Assembly: GCF_014155765.1 (NCBI RefSeq)
Contig: NZ_SCKT01000002.1
Coordinates: forward strand, 32,427-96,426
Origin: Pantoea dispersa
Lineage (GTDB): Bacteria > Pseudomonadota > Gammaproteobacteria > Enterobacterales > Enterobacteriaceae
DNA length: 64,000 nucleotides
Direction of reading: 5' to 3'
The notes beneath the pieces are model-generated. The model did no database searches. It saw nothing but the letters and a program-made list of their open reading frames with translations, and was not told the origin of the DNA. This document shows, in pieces, positions 40,953 through 50,208 of the stretch. The first letter of the stretch is position 1; every line of letters starts with the position of its first letter. The position numbers and the translations under genes were made by a program.

Positions 40953-42143
40953 ATGACAATGAAAACCGGCGCACGCGTTCTGGCCCTTTCCGCCCTTACG
41001 GCCGTACTGTTTTCGGCTTCGGCCGTGGCCAAAATTGAAGAAGGTAAACTGGTCATCTGGATCAATGGTGATAAGGGCTATAACGGCCTCGCCGAGGTAG
41101 GCAAAAAATTCGAGCAGGACACCGGTATCAGCGTGACGGTCGAACACCCGGACAAAATGGAAGAGAAATATCCGCAGGTTGCCGCCACGGGTGACGGTCC
41201 GGACATTATCTTCTGGGCGCACGATCGCTTTGGCGGCTATGCCCAGTCAGGGCTGCTCGCCGAAGTCACGCCGGATCAAAACTTCCAGCAAAAGCTGTTT
41301 CCGTTTACCTGGGATGCAGTGCGCTTCAACGGCAAGCTGATTGGCTATCCGGTGTCTGTGGAGTCGCTGTCGCTGATTTACAACAAAGATCTGCTTCCCA
41401 CCCCACCGAAAAGCTGGGAAGAGATGGCGGCGCTGGATAAGCAGCTGCGCGCCAAAGGCAAGAGCGCCATCATGTTTAACCTGCAGGAACCCTATTTCAC
41501 CTGGCCGCTGCTGGCCGCCGGTGGCGCCTATGCTTTCAAAAAGACCGATAGCGGCTATGACGTGAAAGATACCGGCGTCGACAACGCCGGCGCGAAAGCA
41601 GGCATGCAGTTCCTCGTCGATCAGGTGAAAGCCAAAATCCTTAATGCCGATACTGACTATTCGATTGCCGAAGCGGCCTTCAATAAAGGACAAACCGCGA
41701 TGACCATCAACGGTCCGTGGGCGTGGAGCAATATCGACAAAAGCGGCATCAACTACGGCGTTACGCTGTTACCGACGCTGAACGGCAAGCCGACCAAAAC
41801 CTTTGTCGGCGTACTGAGCGCGGGCATCAACGCGGCCAGTCCTAATAAAGAGCTGGCCAAAGAGTTTCTGGAAAATTACCTGCTAACTGACGCCGGTCTC
41901 AACGCGGTTAACAAGGACAAGCCGCTGGGCGCGGTCACCCTGAAGTCATTCCAGCAAACGCTGGAGAAAGACGCGCGCATCGCCGCCACCATGAACAATG
42001 CGCGTAATGGCGACATCATGCCTAACATCCCGCAGATGGCGGCCTTCTGGTATGCGATGCGCACCGCGACGCTGAATGCGCTGAGTGGTCGTCAAAACGT
42101 CGATGCGGCGCTGAAGGATGCGCAGGCGCGTCTCAATAAGTAA
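40953..42143 (+). CDS. malE: Periplasmic maltose/maltodextrin-binding protein MalE
   Basis: 396 residues, as in E. coli. 26-residue signal peptide ([20 protein letters not shown], ending ASAVA) and mature [20 protein letters not shown]. Ligand-binding residues recognisable from E. coli: D14 and K15 of INGDKGY, W62 and D65 in FWAHDR, E153 and the EPYFTW segment, and the W340 region FWYAMRTA. Delivers maltodextrin to MalFGK2 and maltose signals to Tar-type receptors. The first of malEFG; a stem-loop follows it. Confidence 0.97.
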   Translation: MTMKTGARVLALSALTAVLFSASAVAKIEEGKLVIWINGDKGYNGLAEVGKKFEQDTGISVTVEHPDKMEEKYPQVAATGDGPDIIFWAHDRFGGYAQSGLLAEVTPDQNFQQKLFPFTWDAVRFNGKLIGYPVSVESLSLIYNKDLLPTPPKSWEEMAALDKQLRAKGKSAIMFNLQEPYFTWPLLAAGGAYAFKKTDSGYDVKDTGVDNAGAKAGMQFLVDQVKAKILNADTDYSIAEAAFNKGQTAMTINGPWAWSNIDKSGINYGVTLLPTLNGKPTKTFVGVLSAGINAASPNKELAKEFLENYLLTDAGLNAVNKDKPLGAVTLKSFQQTLEKDARIAATMNNARNGDIMPNIPQMAAFWYAMRTATLNALSGRQNVDAALKDAQARLNK

Positions 42144-42153
42144 AGCTGTTACG

Positions 42154-42173
42154 GAGCCGACGGCTGTCGGCTC
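42154..42173 (+). other. Intercistronic stem-loop between malE and malF
   Basis: GAGCCGAC-GGCT-GTCGGCTC is a perfect 8-bp stem with a tetraloop and no T-run. In E. coli REP elements at this same junction stabilise malE mRNA; this looks like an analogue. Confidence 0.65.
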
Positions 42174-42201
42174 GCCACTGGCTGTTAAGGAACACCGTAT
42201 C

Positions 42202-43734
42202 ATGTCAGGAATACCGCAAAAGAGACGGCACAGCCTGGTGCTGCGCAGCCTGCTGGTCGGGATCGGCTGTCTGCTGGTCGGCTACCTTCTGGTGCTGATG
42301 TATGCTCAGGGTGAATACCTGTTTGCGCTGGTCACGCTGGTAGTCAGCGCGGCAGGCCTGTGGATTTACACCAATCGGCGCGCCTATGCCTGGCGCTATG
42401 TGTATCCGGGACTGGCAGGCATGGCGCTATTCGTCCTGTTTCCACTGGCCTGTACCGTCGCCATTGCCTTCACTAACTACAGCAGCACCAATCAGCTCAG
42501 TGAGGCGCGCGCGCAGCGGGTGCTGCTGAGTCGCCAGTATCAGGCCGGGGACGCGATGAACTTCGCGCTTTATCCGCAGGGCGAACGCTGGCAGCTGGCG
42601 CTCAGCGCGGGCGAAAACAGCTTCCTGTCTGCGCCGTTTACGCTGGGTGGTGAACAGCAGCTCAGCCTCACGCCAGCCGCGCTGCCCGCCACCGCGCGCG
42701 CCAGCTTAAAAATCATTACCCAAAACCGTCAGGCGCTGAGTCAGTTAACTGCCCGACTGCCGGACGGTCGCGAGCTGGTGATGAGTTCGCTGCGCCAGTT
42801 TTCCGGCACGCGGCCGCTGTATGTGCTGGACGCACCGGGACAGCTGAGAAATCAGCAAAACGGCGCCCGCTATCAGGCCAACCGGGACACGGGGTTCTAT
42901 CAGCAGATCAACGCCGATGGCAGCTGGGCCAGCGAACAGCTCAGCCCCGGCTTTACCGTTGGCGCGGGCTGGAAAAACTTTGCCCGCGTGTTCACCGACG
43001 AAGGCATTCAGAAACCGTTCCTGGCGATATTTGGCTGGACGCTGCTGTTTTCGCTGTTGACCGTGCTGCTGACGGTCGCGGTGGGCATGGTGCTGGCGTG
43101 TCTGGGGCAGTGGGAAGCGCTGCGGGGCAAGGCCATCTATCGCGTGATGCTGATTCTTCCCTACGCGGTACCGGCATTCATTTCGATACTGATTTTCAAG
43201 GGGCTGTTTAACCAGAGTTTTGGCGAAATCAACGTCATGCTCAATGCGCTGTTGGGCTTTAAGCCAGCGTGGTTCAGCGATCCGACGCTGGCGCGCGCCA
43301 TGCTGGTGATCGTCAACACCTGGCTGGGTTATCCCTACATGATGATCCTGTGCATGGGCTTGCTCAAGGCGATCCCGGACGATCTTTATGAAGCGTCCGC
43401 GATGGATGGCGCCGGGCCGCTGCAGAATTTCTTTTTGATTACGCTGCCGCTGCTGCTGAAACCGCTATTGCCGCTGATGATCGCCAGCTTTGCTTTTAAC
43501 TTCAATAACTTCGTACTGGTGCAGCTGCTGACTAATGGTGGCCCCGATCGACTCGGCACCACTACGCCGGCGGGCTACACCGATCTGCTGGTCAACTACA
43601 CCTGGCGCATCGCCTTTGAGGGCGGCGGCGGTCAGGACTTCGGCCTGGCGGCAGCCATCGCCACGCTGATCTTCCTTCTGGTCGGTGCGCTGGCGGTGAT
43701 TAACCTGAAAGCGCTACGCATGAAGTTTGATTAA
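42202..43734 (+). CDS. malF: Maltose transporter permease MalF
   Basis: Start at ATG 42202 (MSGIPQKRRHSLVLRSL), with TTAAGGAAC upstream; earlier frame would cross the hairpin. 510 residues (E. coli 514). N-terminal membrane segments, then the large periplasmic P2 domain at about 95-275 that is specific to enteric MalF and contacts MalE, then six spans. The MalK-docking EAA loop is YEASAMDGAGPLQNFFLITL. Works with MalG as the transmembrane channel. Confidence 0.95.
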   Translation: MSGIPQKRRHSLVLRSLLVGIGCLLVGYLLVLMYAQGEYLFALVTLVVSAAGLWIYTNRRAYAWRYVYPGLAGMALFVLFPLACTVAIAFTNYSSTNQLSEARAQRVLLSRQYQAGDAMNFALYPQGERWQLALSAGENSFLSAPFTLGGEQQLSLTPAALPATARASLKIITQNRQALSQLTARLPDGRELVMSSLRQFSGTRPLYVLDAPGQLRNQQNGARYQANRDTGFYQQINADGSWASEQLSPGFTVGAGWKNFARVFTDEGIQKPFLAIFGWTLLFSLLTVLLTVAVGMVLACLGQWEALRGKAIYRVMLILPYAVPAFISILIFKGLFNQSFGEINVMLNALLGFKPAWFSDPTLARAMLVIVNTWLGYPYMMILCMGLLKAIPDDLYEASAMDGAGPLQNFFLITLPLLLKPLLPLMIASFAFNFNNFVLVQLLTNGGPDRLGTTTPAGYTDLLVNYTWRIAFEGGGGQDFGLAAAIATLIFLLVGALAVINLKALRMKFD

Positions 43735-43743
43735 GGAGGCGTT

Positions 43744-44634
43744 ATGGCCATGGTACAACCGAAATCGCAGAAGCTGCGTCTGCTGCTGACGCATCTGCTG
43801 CTGCTGCTGTTTATCGCGGCAATTCTGTTCCCGCTGCTGATGGTGATTGCCATCTCGCTACGCAGCGGCAATTTCGCCACCGGCAGTCTGATCCCGGAAC
43901 AGATTTCATGGGAACACTGGCGGCTGGCGCTCGGGTTCAGCGTCACCCATGCCGATGGTCGCGTGACGCCGCCGCCCTTCCCGGTGCTGCTATGGCTGTG
44001 GAATTCAGTGAAGATCGCCGCCATCAGCGCGCTGGGGATTGTGGCGCTCTCGACCACCTGCGCCTACGCGTTTGCCCGCATGCGCTTCGCCGGTCGCGCC
44101 AGTTTGCTAAAGGGCATGCTAATTTTTCAGATGTTCCCGGCGGTGCTGTCGCTGGTGGCGCTTTATGCGCTGTTTGACCGGCTGGGGCAATATCTGCCGT
44201 TTCTCGGCCTCAATACCCACGGCGGCGTAATTTTCGCCTATCTGGGCGGTATCGCGCTGCACGTCTGGACCATTAAGGGCTATTTCGAAACCATCGATGG
44301 TTCGCTGGAGGAAGCGGCGGCGCTGGATGGTGCCACGCCGTGGCAGGCGTTTCGTCTGGTTTTACTGCCGCTTTCGGTGCCAATCCTCGCGGTGGTGTTT
44401 ATCCTTGCGTTTATCGCTGCGGTCACCGAAGTACCGGTCGCCTCGCTGCTGCTGCGCGACGTCAACAGCTATACCCTCGCGGTCGGGATGCAGCAGTATC
44501 TTAATCCGCAGAACTATCTGTGGGGCGATTTCGCCGCGGCGGCCGTGCTGTCCGCCATTCCCATCACGCTGGTGTTTTTACTGGCACAGCGCTGGCTGGT
44601 GAGCGGACTGACGGCGGGCGGTGTAAAAGGTTAA
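43744..44634 (+). CDS. malG: Maltose transporter permease MalG
   Basis: 296 residues, as in E. coli. Six membrane segments, EAA loop [20 protein letters not shown], and the C-terminal tail [10 protein letters not shown], which in E. coli reaches toward the MalK dimer. AAGGAGGCGTT precedes the ATG. Last gene of malEFG, followed by a terminator. Confidence 0.96.
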   Translation: MAMVQPKSQKLRLLLTHLLLLLFIAAILFPLLMVIAISLRSGNFATGSLIPEQISWEHWRLALGFSVTHADGRVTPPPFPVLLWLWNSVKIAAISALGIVALSTTCAYAFARMRFAGRASLLKGMLIFQMFPAVLSLVALYALFDRLGQYLPFLGLNTHGGVIFAYLGGIALHVWTIKGYFETIDGSLEEAAALDGATPWQAFRLVLLPLSVPILAVVFILAFIAAVTEVPVASLLLRDVNSYTLAVGMQQYLNPQNYLWGDFAAAAVLSAIPITLVFLLAQRWLVSGLTAGGVKG

Positions 44635-44685
44635 AGATTCATCAGTACCACTGCTTCCTCAACGGCAACCACCTGTTGAGGTTTT

Positions 44686-44710
44686 GGCGGCCAATGGCCG
44701 CCGTTTTTAT
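44686..44710 (+). terminator. Rho-independent terminator of malEFG
   Basis: GGCGGCC-AAT-GGCCGCC followed by GTTTTTAT: perfect 7-bp GC stem, 3-base loop and a T-run, 51 bases after the malG stop. Confidence 0.88.
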
Positions 44711-44768
44711 TGCAGGCATAAAAAAAGTGGAGCGCTGTGGCCCCACTCTGTTTGCTGACTGCGCTGTA

Positions 44769-46865
44769 TTATTCCGGCAGTGCGTAAACCACCACCTGAT
44801 CGCCAACCTGATCCTTCAGGATGGTGTTACCACCGGCGACAAAGGCGACATATTGGCGGCCTTTATATTCATACACCGAGGGGTTGGCAACCGCAGGCGC
44901 TTCAACCTGATCGGACCACAGCTCTTCGCCGCTATCCAGTGAATAGGCGCGTACTTTGGCATCCATTGAGGCGCCGATAAAGATCACACCGCCGGCGGTG
45001 ACTGCCGGACCGCCAATGGTTGGCGAGCCCCAGCTTTCCGGCATGAAAAAGCCGTACTGCTGCGACGCGCCGACCGGACGACGCCATTTCACATCACCGG
45101 TGTGCATATCGAGCGCAACGATCTCGCCAAACGGCGGCTGCCAGCACGGCATGCCGAGCCAGTTGTTCGCCACCATCAGGCGCAGGCCGTAAGGCGCGCC
45201 TTCCTGCGGGGCGAAACCACTCTCGTTGCCCGAGCCGTTGTCGGCCTTGTCGTAATCGGCGCGGCTGTACAGCTTCACGTATTGCACGATGTGTGAGGTG
45301 TTCACAATGGCGATCTGTTTTTGCGGATCGAACGCCACGCCGCCCCATTGCACGCCGCCCGCGCTGTCCGGATAGGTCAGTGCGCCTTCGCCTTGGGTGG
45401 TTGGTGGTGTGTACATGCCGTCATAGCTCAGCTTATCCCACAGGCGTGAGCACTGACCGGCGCCAACAATATCGGCCAGCTTCCAGATCGCCGGTTTTTT
45501 GGATTGATCCAGCAGCGGTGCCGGTTTGGTCGGGAATGGCTGGGTTGGCGACAGTTTCTCGCCCTGCACTGAACCATCGCCCTGCGGCACCGGACGCTCC
45601 TCAATCGGCCAGACATCTTCACCAGTCAGGCGATTGACCACAAACAGAAAGCCCTGCTTGGTGGCCTGAATCAGCGCCGGAATCTGCTTGCCGTTCACGG
45701 TAATGTCCATCAGCGTCGGTGCTGAGTTGATGTCGTAATCCCACACATCATGATGCACCCACTGTCGCGACCACACCACTTTGCCGGTATTCACATCCAG
45801 CGCAGTCGTGGAGGTGCCGAGCGGAATTGGAGCGACGCGGTTGCCGCCCCAGTAGTTTGGCGAAGGTGATGACACCGGCAGATAAACCAGGCCATGCGCT
45901 TCGTCGGCCGACATGTGGGTCCAGACGTTAGCCGTACCGGTGCGCTGGCGAATGCTGGCCGGAATGGCGTCAAAAGTCCATTCACGTGCCCCGGTCTGCG
46001 CGTTGATTGAAAACACCGTGCCCGGCGGCGCTTCTGCGTAAGCCCAGTCTTTGCCCGCCCAGCCAACGATCAGGTGATCACCCACCACCGTCGGCGGCTG
46101 GAGCAGGGACAGCGGGAATTTAGCGTTAACCGTATTCCACTGGTTGACGTTGAGCACGCCCTTATCTGCAAAGTTTTCGCACGGCTTGCCGGAATCGGCA
46201 TCCAGTGCGTACAGCTTGCCGTCAACGGTGCCCATATAAACGATTTTCTGGCAGGCCTGACCCGCCTGCGGATTTTTCGCCTGCCAGTAAGAGACGCCAC
46301 GATTTTTCAGTACCGGCTGGGTCAGCGCCTGACGTGGAGATTTAGTGTCGTAGTGCCATTTCTCCTTGCCGGTGCCCGGATCCAGCGCAATCAGCCGATC
46401 AAATGGCGTGCCGATGTACAGCGTATCGTTGGCAAAAATTGGCGTGGCGGACCAGACGGTCGCCGGCGTGTCGCCCTTGCCATCCGAAACGTCACCGGTG
46501 TGAAACTCCCAGATTTTTTTCAGCTTGCTGACGTTGTCAGCGGTGATTTGTTTCAGCGGGCTGTATTTCTGCGCGTTGAGCTGGCCGTGAAAACTGTCCC
46601 ACGTCGCCGTGGAGGGCACCAGCGGCGTGGCCGGCTGGCTGGCAGAGGCCACTTTCTCGCCGTCGCGCTTGCCGCTGGAGACATCATCAGTGGCGTGCGT
46701 GGTGCCGGGCGCCTGCTGATCGGCCGCATCCACGTTGAGTTTCTCCTGCGTACCCATCGACGCCTCAGCGGCTTTATCCTCGGCGCGTAGCGTGGCAGGT
46801 GCCATCAGCAGCGCCAGGGCGGTCATGCCGACTTTGAGCAGCGGAATGTATTTTTCATTATGCAC
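44769..46865 (-). CDS. PQQ-dependent dehydrogenase, large periplasmic subunit (SldA-like polyol/sugar dehydrogenase)
   Basis: Start placed at GTG 46865 (VHNEKYIPLLKVGMTALALL) because AAGGAG sits six bases before it; 698 residues. Signal peptide to about residue 28, a Ser/Thr/Ala-rich linker, then the eight-bladed quinoprotein propeller (WDSFHGQLNAQKYSPLKQIT, WVHHDVWDYDINSAPTLMDI, tryptophan-docking segments such as GTGKEKWHYD). It resembles the catalytic part of membrane glucose/quinate dehydrogenases, but the membrane anchor is a separate gene, as in Gluconobacter SldAB (glycerol/sorbitol dehydrogenase). Electrons would go to ubiquinone. Substrate not decidable; pqq genes are not in the window. 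Confidence 0.8.
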   Translation of the reverse strand: MHNEKYIPLLKVGMTALALLMAPATLRAEDKAAEASMGTQEKLNVDAADQQAPGTTHATDDVSSGKRDGEKVASASQPATPLVPSTATWDSFHGQLNAQKYSPLKQITADNVSKLKKIWEFHTGDVSDGKGDTPATVWSATPIFANDTLYIGTPFDRLIALDPGTGKEKWHYDTKSPRQALTQPVLKNRGVSYWQAKNPQAGQACQKIVYMGTVDGKLYALDADSGKPCENFADKGVLNVNQWNTVNAKFPLSLLQPPTVVGDHLIVGWAGKDWAYAEAPPGTVFSINAQTGAREWTFDAIPASIRQRTGTANVWTHMSADEAHGLVYLPVSSPSPNYWGGNRVAPIPLGTSTTALDVNTGKVVWSRQWVHHDVWDYDINSAPTLMDITVNGKQIPALIQATKQGFLFVVNRLTGEDVWPIEERPVPQGDGSVQGEKLSPTQPFPTKPAPLLDQSKKPAIWKLADIVGAGQCSRLWDKLSYDGMYTPPTTQGEGALTYPDSAGGVQWGGVAFDPQKQIAIVNTSHIVQYVKLYSRADYDKADNGSGNESGFAPQEGAPYGLRLMVANNWLGMPCWQPPFGEIVALDMHTGDVKWRRPVGASQQYGFFMPESWGSPTIGGPAVTAGGVIFIGASMDAKVRAYSLDSGEELWSDQVEAPAVANPSVYEYKGRQYVAFVAGGNTILKDQVGDQVVVYALPE

Positions 46866-47241
46866 GGTTAGCTCCTTGTGCAGTGGCGTGGCGAACACGA
46901 TGCGCCGGATTGCGCGCCAGCATAATCAGACCAATCAGGCCGATGATCATCGCCAGCGTAATGATCCCCTGATGCAGCAGCGCGGCAGCAAAACCGATCG
47001 CGCATAGCAGCAGCAGCGTGATGACGATCAGGAAAATGCGCCCGGCACGGCCGGTGGCCGCGCGCAGCAGAAAGGTCAGCACCGCCAGGACGACGCTGGC
47101 AATGGCGACGCCCAGCGCGCCAATGGTGCCGGTAACACCGGTGAGTGGCGTGAGCCAGGCATACAACGCGACAGCAAAGCCGATGAGTGCCGCCAGCAGC
47201 AGCAGTAAACTGCCCAAACGGGAGGATTGAGATTGCAACAT
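46858..47241 (-). CDS. PQQ-dependent dehydrogenase, small membrane subunit (SldB-like)
   Basis: 127 residues with four predicted membrane helices (SLLLLLAALIGFAVALYAWL, ALGVAIASVVLAVLTFLL, IFLIVITLLLLCAIGFAA, IITLAMIIGLIGLIMLAR). This is the anchor domain found at the N-terminus of one-piece glucose dehydrogenases, here as a free subunit. It should anchor the large subunit and bind quinone. It is upstream of the large subunit and overlaps it by eight bases. Confidence 0.8.
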   Translation of the reverse strand: MLQSQSSRLGSLLLLLAALIGFAVALYAWLTPLTGVTGTIGALGVAIASVVLAVLTFLLRAATGRAGRIFLIVITLLLLCAIGFAAALLHQGIITLAMIIGLIGLIMLARNPAHRVRHATAQGANRA

Positions 47242-47594
47242 ACCAGGAAGTCCCTTAAGGATGAAAGCACAGAAAAAAGCGTGTACTGATGAGTCAATGC
47301 GGCTGTTGTTCGCGCGGGCTAATCAAATTAACGCCAGCGCAGCGTGAAAAGCAGCGGCATATATCACTTCGCGTTGCTGAGTATAGACGATGATATTCAG
47401 GCTGCCCGCCGGAGTAGATGCAGAGCAGGAATCAGATAAAAATGGGGAATTTGTAATGGTCGGAGCGTGTATTTATAAAGGATAATTTAGCGAGGCCAGA
47501 CAGGCGGCACGGCAAGGATGTTGATTACCGACGCTCAGGCCGCAGGATATTTAAACCCTGCGGACTGAGTAAGAGACAAATAAGGCGTTACGCG
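47242..47594. other. Intergenic region between the PQQ dehydrogenase and mesD, with a strong stem-loop
   Basis: No gene seen. It should carry the promoter of the PQQ dehydrogenase on its left. At 47534-47569 CTCAG-g-CCGCAGG pairs with CCTGCGG-a-CTGAG across a 10-base AT-rich loop, 26 bases after the mesD stop, probably a transcript end; there is no clear T-run. Confidence 0.5.
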
Positions 47595-48623
47595 TTAGCC
47601 CTGCAGTTCTTTCCGCACAATTTCTGCGCCGGCACTTAATGCCTGTAGCTTACCGTAAGCCACATGACGCGACAGTGGCGTCATGCCACAGTTGGTGCTT
47701 GGATAAAGCTTATCGGCATCCACAAACTGCAGCGCTTTACGCAGCGTGGCAGCCACTTCTTCCGGCGTTTCGATGGTGTTGGTGGCGACATCAATCGCGC
47801 CAACCATCACTTTTTTACCACGAATCAGTTCAATCAGATCCATCGGCACGCGTGAGTTCTGACACTCCAGCGAAACGATATCGATACCGGAACTCTGCAG
47901 TTTAGGGAAGATCTCCTCATACTGGCGCCACTCGGTACCCAGCGTTTTCTTCCAGTCGGTGTTGGCTTTGATGCCGTAGCCGTAGCAAATATGCACCGCG
48001 GTCTCACATTTAAGCCCTTCGATGGCGCGTTCTAAGGCGGCAATGCCCCAGTCATTCACCTCGTCGAAAAAGACGTTAAAGGCGGGTTCGTCAAACTGAA
48101 TAATATCAACGCCCGCGGCTTCTAATTCGCGCGCTTCCTGATTGAGAATTTTAGCGAATTCCCAGGCCAGCTTCTCACGGCTTTTATAGTGATCGTCATA
48201 CAGCGTGTCGATCATGGTCATCGGGCCAGGCAGCGCCCATTTGATTGGACGCTGCGTCAGCTGACGCAGGTATTTGGCATCATCGACAAAGACCGGTTTC
48301 TGCCGGCTCACTTCGCCCACCACGCCGGGTACACTGGCATCATAACGATTACGGATGCGCACCGTTTTGCGATTTTCAAAGTCAACGCCGTTAAGGTGTT
48401 CGATAAAGGTGGTGACAAAGTGCTGGCGTGTTTGCTCGCCGTCGCTGACGATATCAATACCGGCCTGCTGCTGGTCGTCCAGACATAAACGCAGCGCATC
48501 CTGTTTGCCCTGAATCAGCTCATCGCCCTGCAATTTCCACGGGGACCATAATGTCTCTGGCTGTGCCAGCCAGGAAGGTTTTGGTAAGCTGCCAGCCGTT
48601 GACGTCGGTAATAATGTTTTCAT
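47595..48623 (-). CDS. mesD: Folate-independent methionine synthase MesD (core-MetE type)
   Basis: 342 residues, about half of MetE: only the C-terminal catalytic barrel, without the N-terminal folate-binding half. Homocysteine and zinc motifs are visible: SDGEQTRQHF near residue 60, IIQFDEPAFNVFF, AVHICYGYG with the zinc histidine and cysteine, and STNCGMTPLSR with the last zinc cysteine. Published work on folate-independent methionine synthases defines MesD as such a protein that needs MesX (DUF1852) and oxygen. Here a DUF1852-type gene lies 27 bases upstream in the same operon, which fits exactly. The methyl donor is unknown. Confidence 0.85.
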   Translation of the reverse strand: MKTLLPTSTAGSLPKPSWLAQPETLWSPWKLQGDELIQGKQDALRLCLDDQQQAGIDIVSDGEQTRQHFVTTFIEHLNGVDFENRKTVRIRNRYDASVPGVVGEVSRQKPVFVDDAKYLRQLTQRPIKWALPGPMTMIDTLYDDHYKSREKLAWEFAKILNQEARELEAAGVDIIQFDEPAFNVFFDEVNDWGIAALERAIEGLKCETAVHICYGYGIKANTDWKKTLGTEWRQYEEIFPKLQSSGIDIVSLECQNSRVPMDLIELIRGKKVMVGAIDVATNTIETPEEVAATLRKALQFVDADKLYPSTNCGMTPLSRHVAYGKLQALSAGAEIVRKELQG

Positions 48624-48650
48624 TAATCAATAACCTTATTTATTCGTTAA

Positions 48651-49634
48651 TCAAAGAGCGAAATGATCAGACCACTGTTTCAGAATGCTGTGGTAAGGCT
48701 TGATAAACTGCTCTTCGGTAAATTTGCCCTGCTCAATCGCCAGGCGGGTACGCTCTTCGCGATCGTAAACAATTTTGGTCAGCGAGTGATCCTGGTGATA
48801 CAGGTCTGGCTGATATTCAATGCCCGCCGGTGAGTTCGCATTGTAAATCTCCGGGCGGTAAATCTTCTGGAAGGTTTCCATGGTACTGATGGTGCTGATC
48901 AGCTCCAGATTACTGTAATCACTGAGCAAATCACCGGCGAAATAGAACGCGAACGGCGCCACGCTGTTGGCCGGCATGAAATAACGCGCCCTGAGTCCCA
49001 TTTTGGCGAAATAGAGATCGGTCAATGAAGATTCATTTTGCTGATACTCAATGCCCAGCACCGGATGCTGGTTACCGGTACGACGGTAAATATTTTTGCT
49101 GGAGACGCTGAGGCAAATGACCGGCGCTTTGCGGAAGTTGGCTTTATACGTCTCTGAGTTGACAAAATGGCGGAAAATATTGCCGTGCAGCACGCCGAAG
49201 TCATCCGGAATACTGAAACCGGAACGACCTTTATTATGCTCGGACAGCAGAACGCTGAAATCATAATCACGCACGTATGAAGAGAAGTTGTTGCCGGTGA
49301 TGCCTTCAATGCGCTCACTGGTTTTTTTATCAACAATATTCGTCTTCAGGATCTCAATCGCCGGAAAGCTTTTGCCCTCGCCGCCTGCACCCAGATTCAT
49401 CTCTACAGAGATGATATCCAGTTCAACCGCGTAGCGATCGCCTTTCGGGTTGTCCCAGTTCGCCAGCGAATTGAAACGGTTATTCATCATGATCAGCGCA
49501 TTGCGCAGATTCTCTTCACGATTGCTGCCGCGCGCCAGGTTGGCAAAATTGGTGGTGATGCGCGTATCTTTGGAGGGATTGTAATTCTCATCGAAGCGCG
49601 TGCTTTTTATACTAAAGGTAAAATCATTTTTCAT
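48651..49634 (-). CDS. mesX: DUF1852-family protein MesX, partner of MesD
   Basis: Start at ATG 49634 (MKNDFTFSIKSTRFDENYNP); an in-frame upstream start would add 22 unlikely residues. 327 residues, no signal or membrane segment. Recognised as DUF1852 by its conserved opening, by TNFANLARGSNREENLRNAL and by the RYAVELDIISVEMN stretch. In characterised bacteria this family is required for MesD-dependent methionine synthesis with oxygen, perhaps by making the methyl group. It is first in the mesX-mesD operon. I saw no clear MetJ box in front of it. Confidence 0.82.
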   Translation of the reverse strand: MKNDFTFSIKSTRFDENYNPSKDTRITTNFANLARGSNREENLRNALIMMNNRFNSLANWDNPKGDRYAVELDIISVEMNLGAGGEGKSFPAIEILKTNIVDKKTSERIEGITGNNFSSYVRDYDFSVLLSEHNKGRSGFSIPDDFGVLHGNIFRHFVNSETYKANFRKAPVICLSVSSKNIYRRTGNQHPVLGIEYQQNESSLTDLYFAKMGLRARYFMPANSVAPFAFYFAGDLLSDYSNLELISTISTMETFQKIYRPEIYNANSPAGIEYQPDLYHQDHSLTKIVYDREERTRLAIEQGKFTEEQFIKPYHSILKQWSDHFAL

Positions 49635-50208
49635 CGCGAGCGGGCATCCTGATTTCTGCTTGCAACCTGACGCTGTTCTCTCCTTTGCCGGAGTTCTCAA
49701 AACGTTTACAGGTTTGCAAATTCAGCAGTGGTCATATTGTCGAAAATATTTAACATGACCTTAGTTATGTCAGAGTCCCTGCGTGAGGAAAAGTGATTAA
49801 ATTTCAAAGCAAGATGAGCTAACTTCATGTTGCCTGCACCAGGCTCGCGCTGAGTTAAAGTAAGCAAAGGTTGGGCAAAAAACCTGCAAAATCAGGCGCT
49901 AATCTGCGCTATCACACTCTCCATCCTTAGCCTGACAGCTGACGGCGCGTTTGTCAGTTGAAAAAACTTCACCATCGCCGTTTTCCATCCCCTTTAGCGC
50001 TGTCCATCCAGATTTTCAGCGATTAGAATAGCTGACTTCATATAATTGGCATTATATGAAGTCAGGATCCGCAGGATCATCACCTTTGGTTAACATGATG
50101 CAGTGTGTCGCGCCACGCCGTGCATAAAAAACCGGCACCGCTACGTTAAATCTGGCGGATGATGACCCTGCTACATGCACAGAATTCACGTAGCGACGTC
50201 ATAAATTA
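49635..50208. other. Intergenic region between divergent mesX and the Cre-like gene
   Basis: 574 bases without a gene. It carries the 34-bp lox-like site at 50032-50065 and must contain both promoters. Around 49680-49830 the DNA is AT-rich (AAAACGTTTACAGG, GTCGAAAATATTTAAC), which fits the mesX promoter. I saw no other ordered repeats. Confidence 0.5.
50032..50065. other. lox-like recombination site beside a Cre-like gene
   Basis: The arms CTGACTTCATATA (50032-50044) and TATATGAAGTCAG (50053-50065) are exact inverse complements, separated by the 8-bp spacer ATTGGCAT. The 13+8+13 plan equals loxP. Each arm matches the loxP arm ATAACTTCGTATA at 10 of 13 positions. The spacer is asymmetric in its central TGGC, so the site has a direction. 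It ends 143 bp before the Cre-like gene. Only one copy is in the window, as expected for a multimer-resolution site. Confidence 0.82.
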
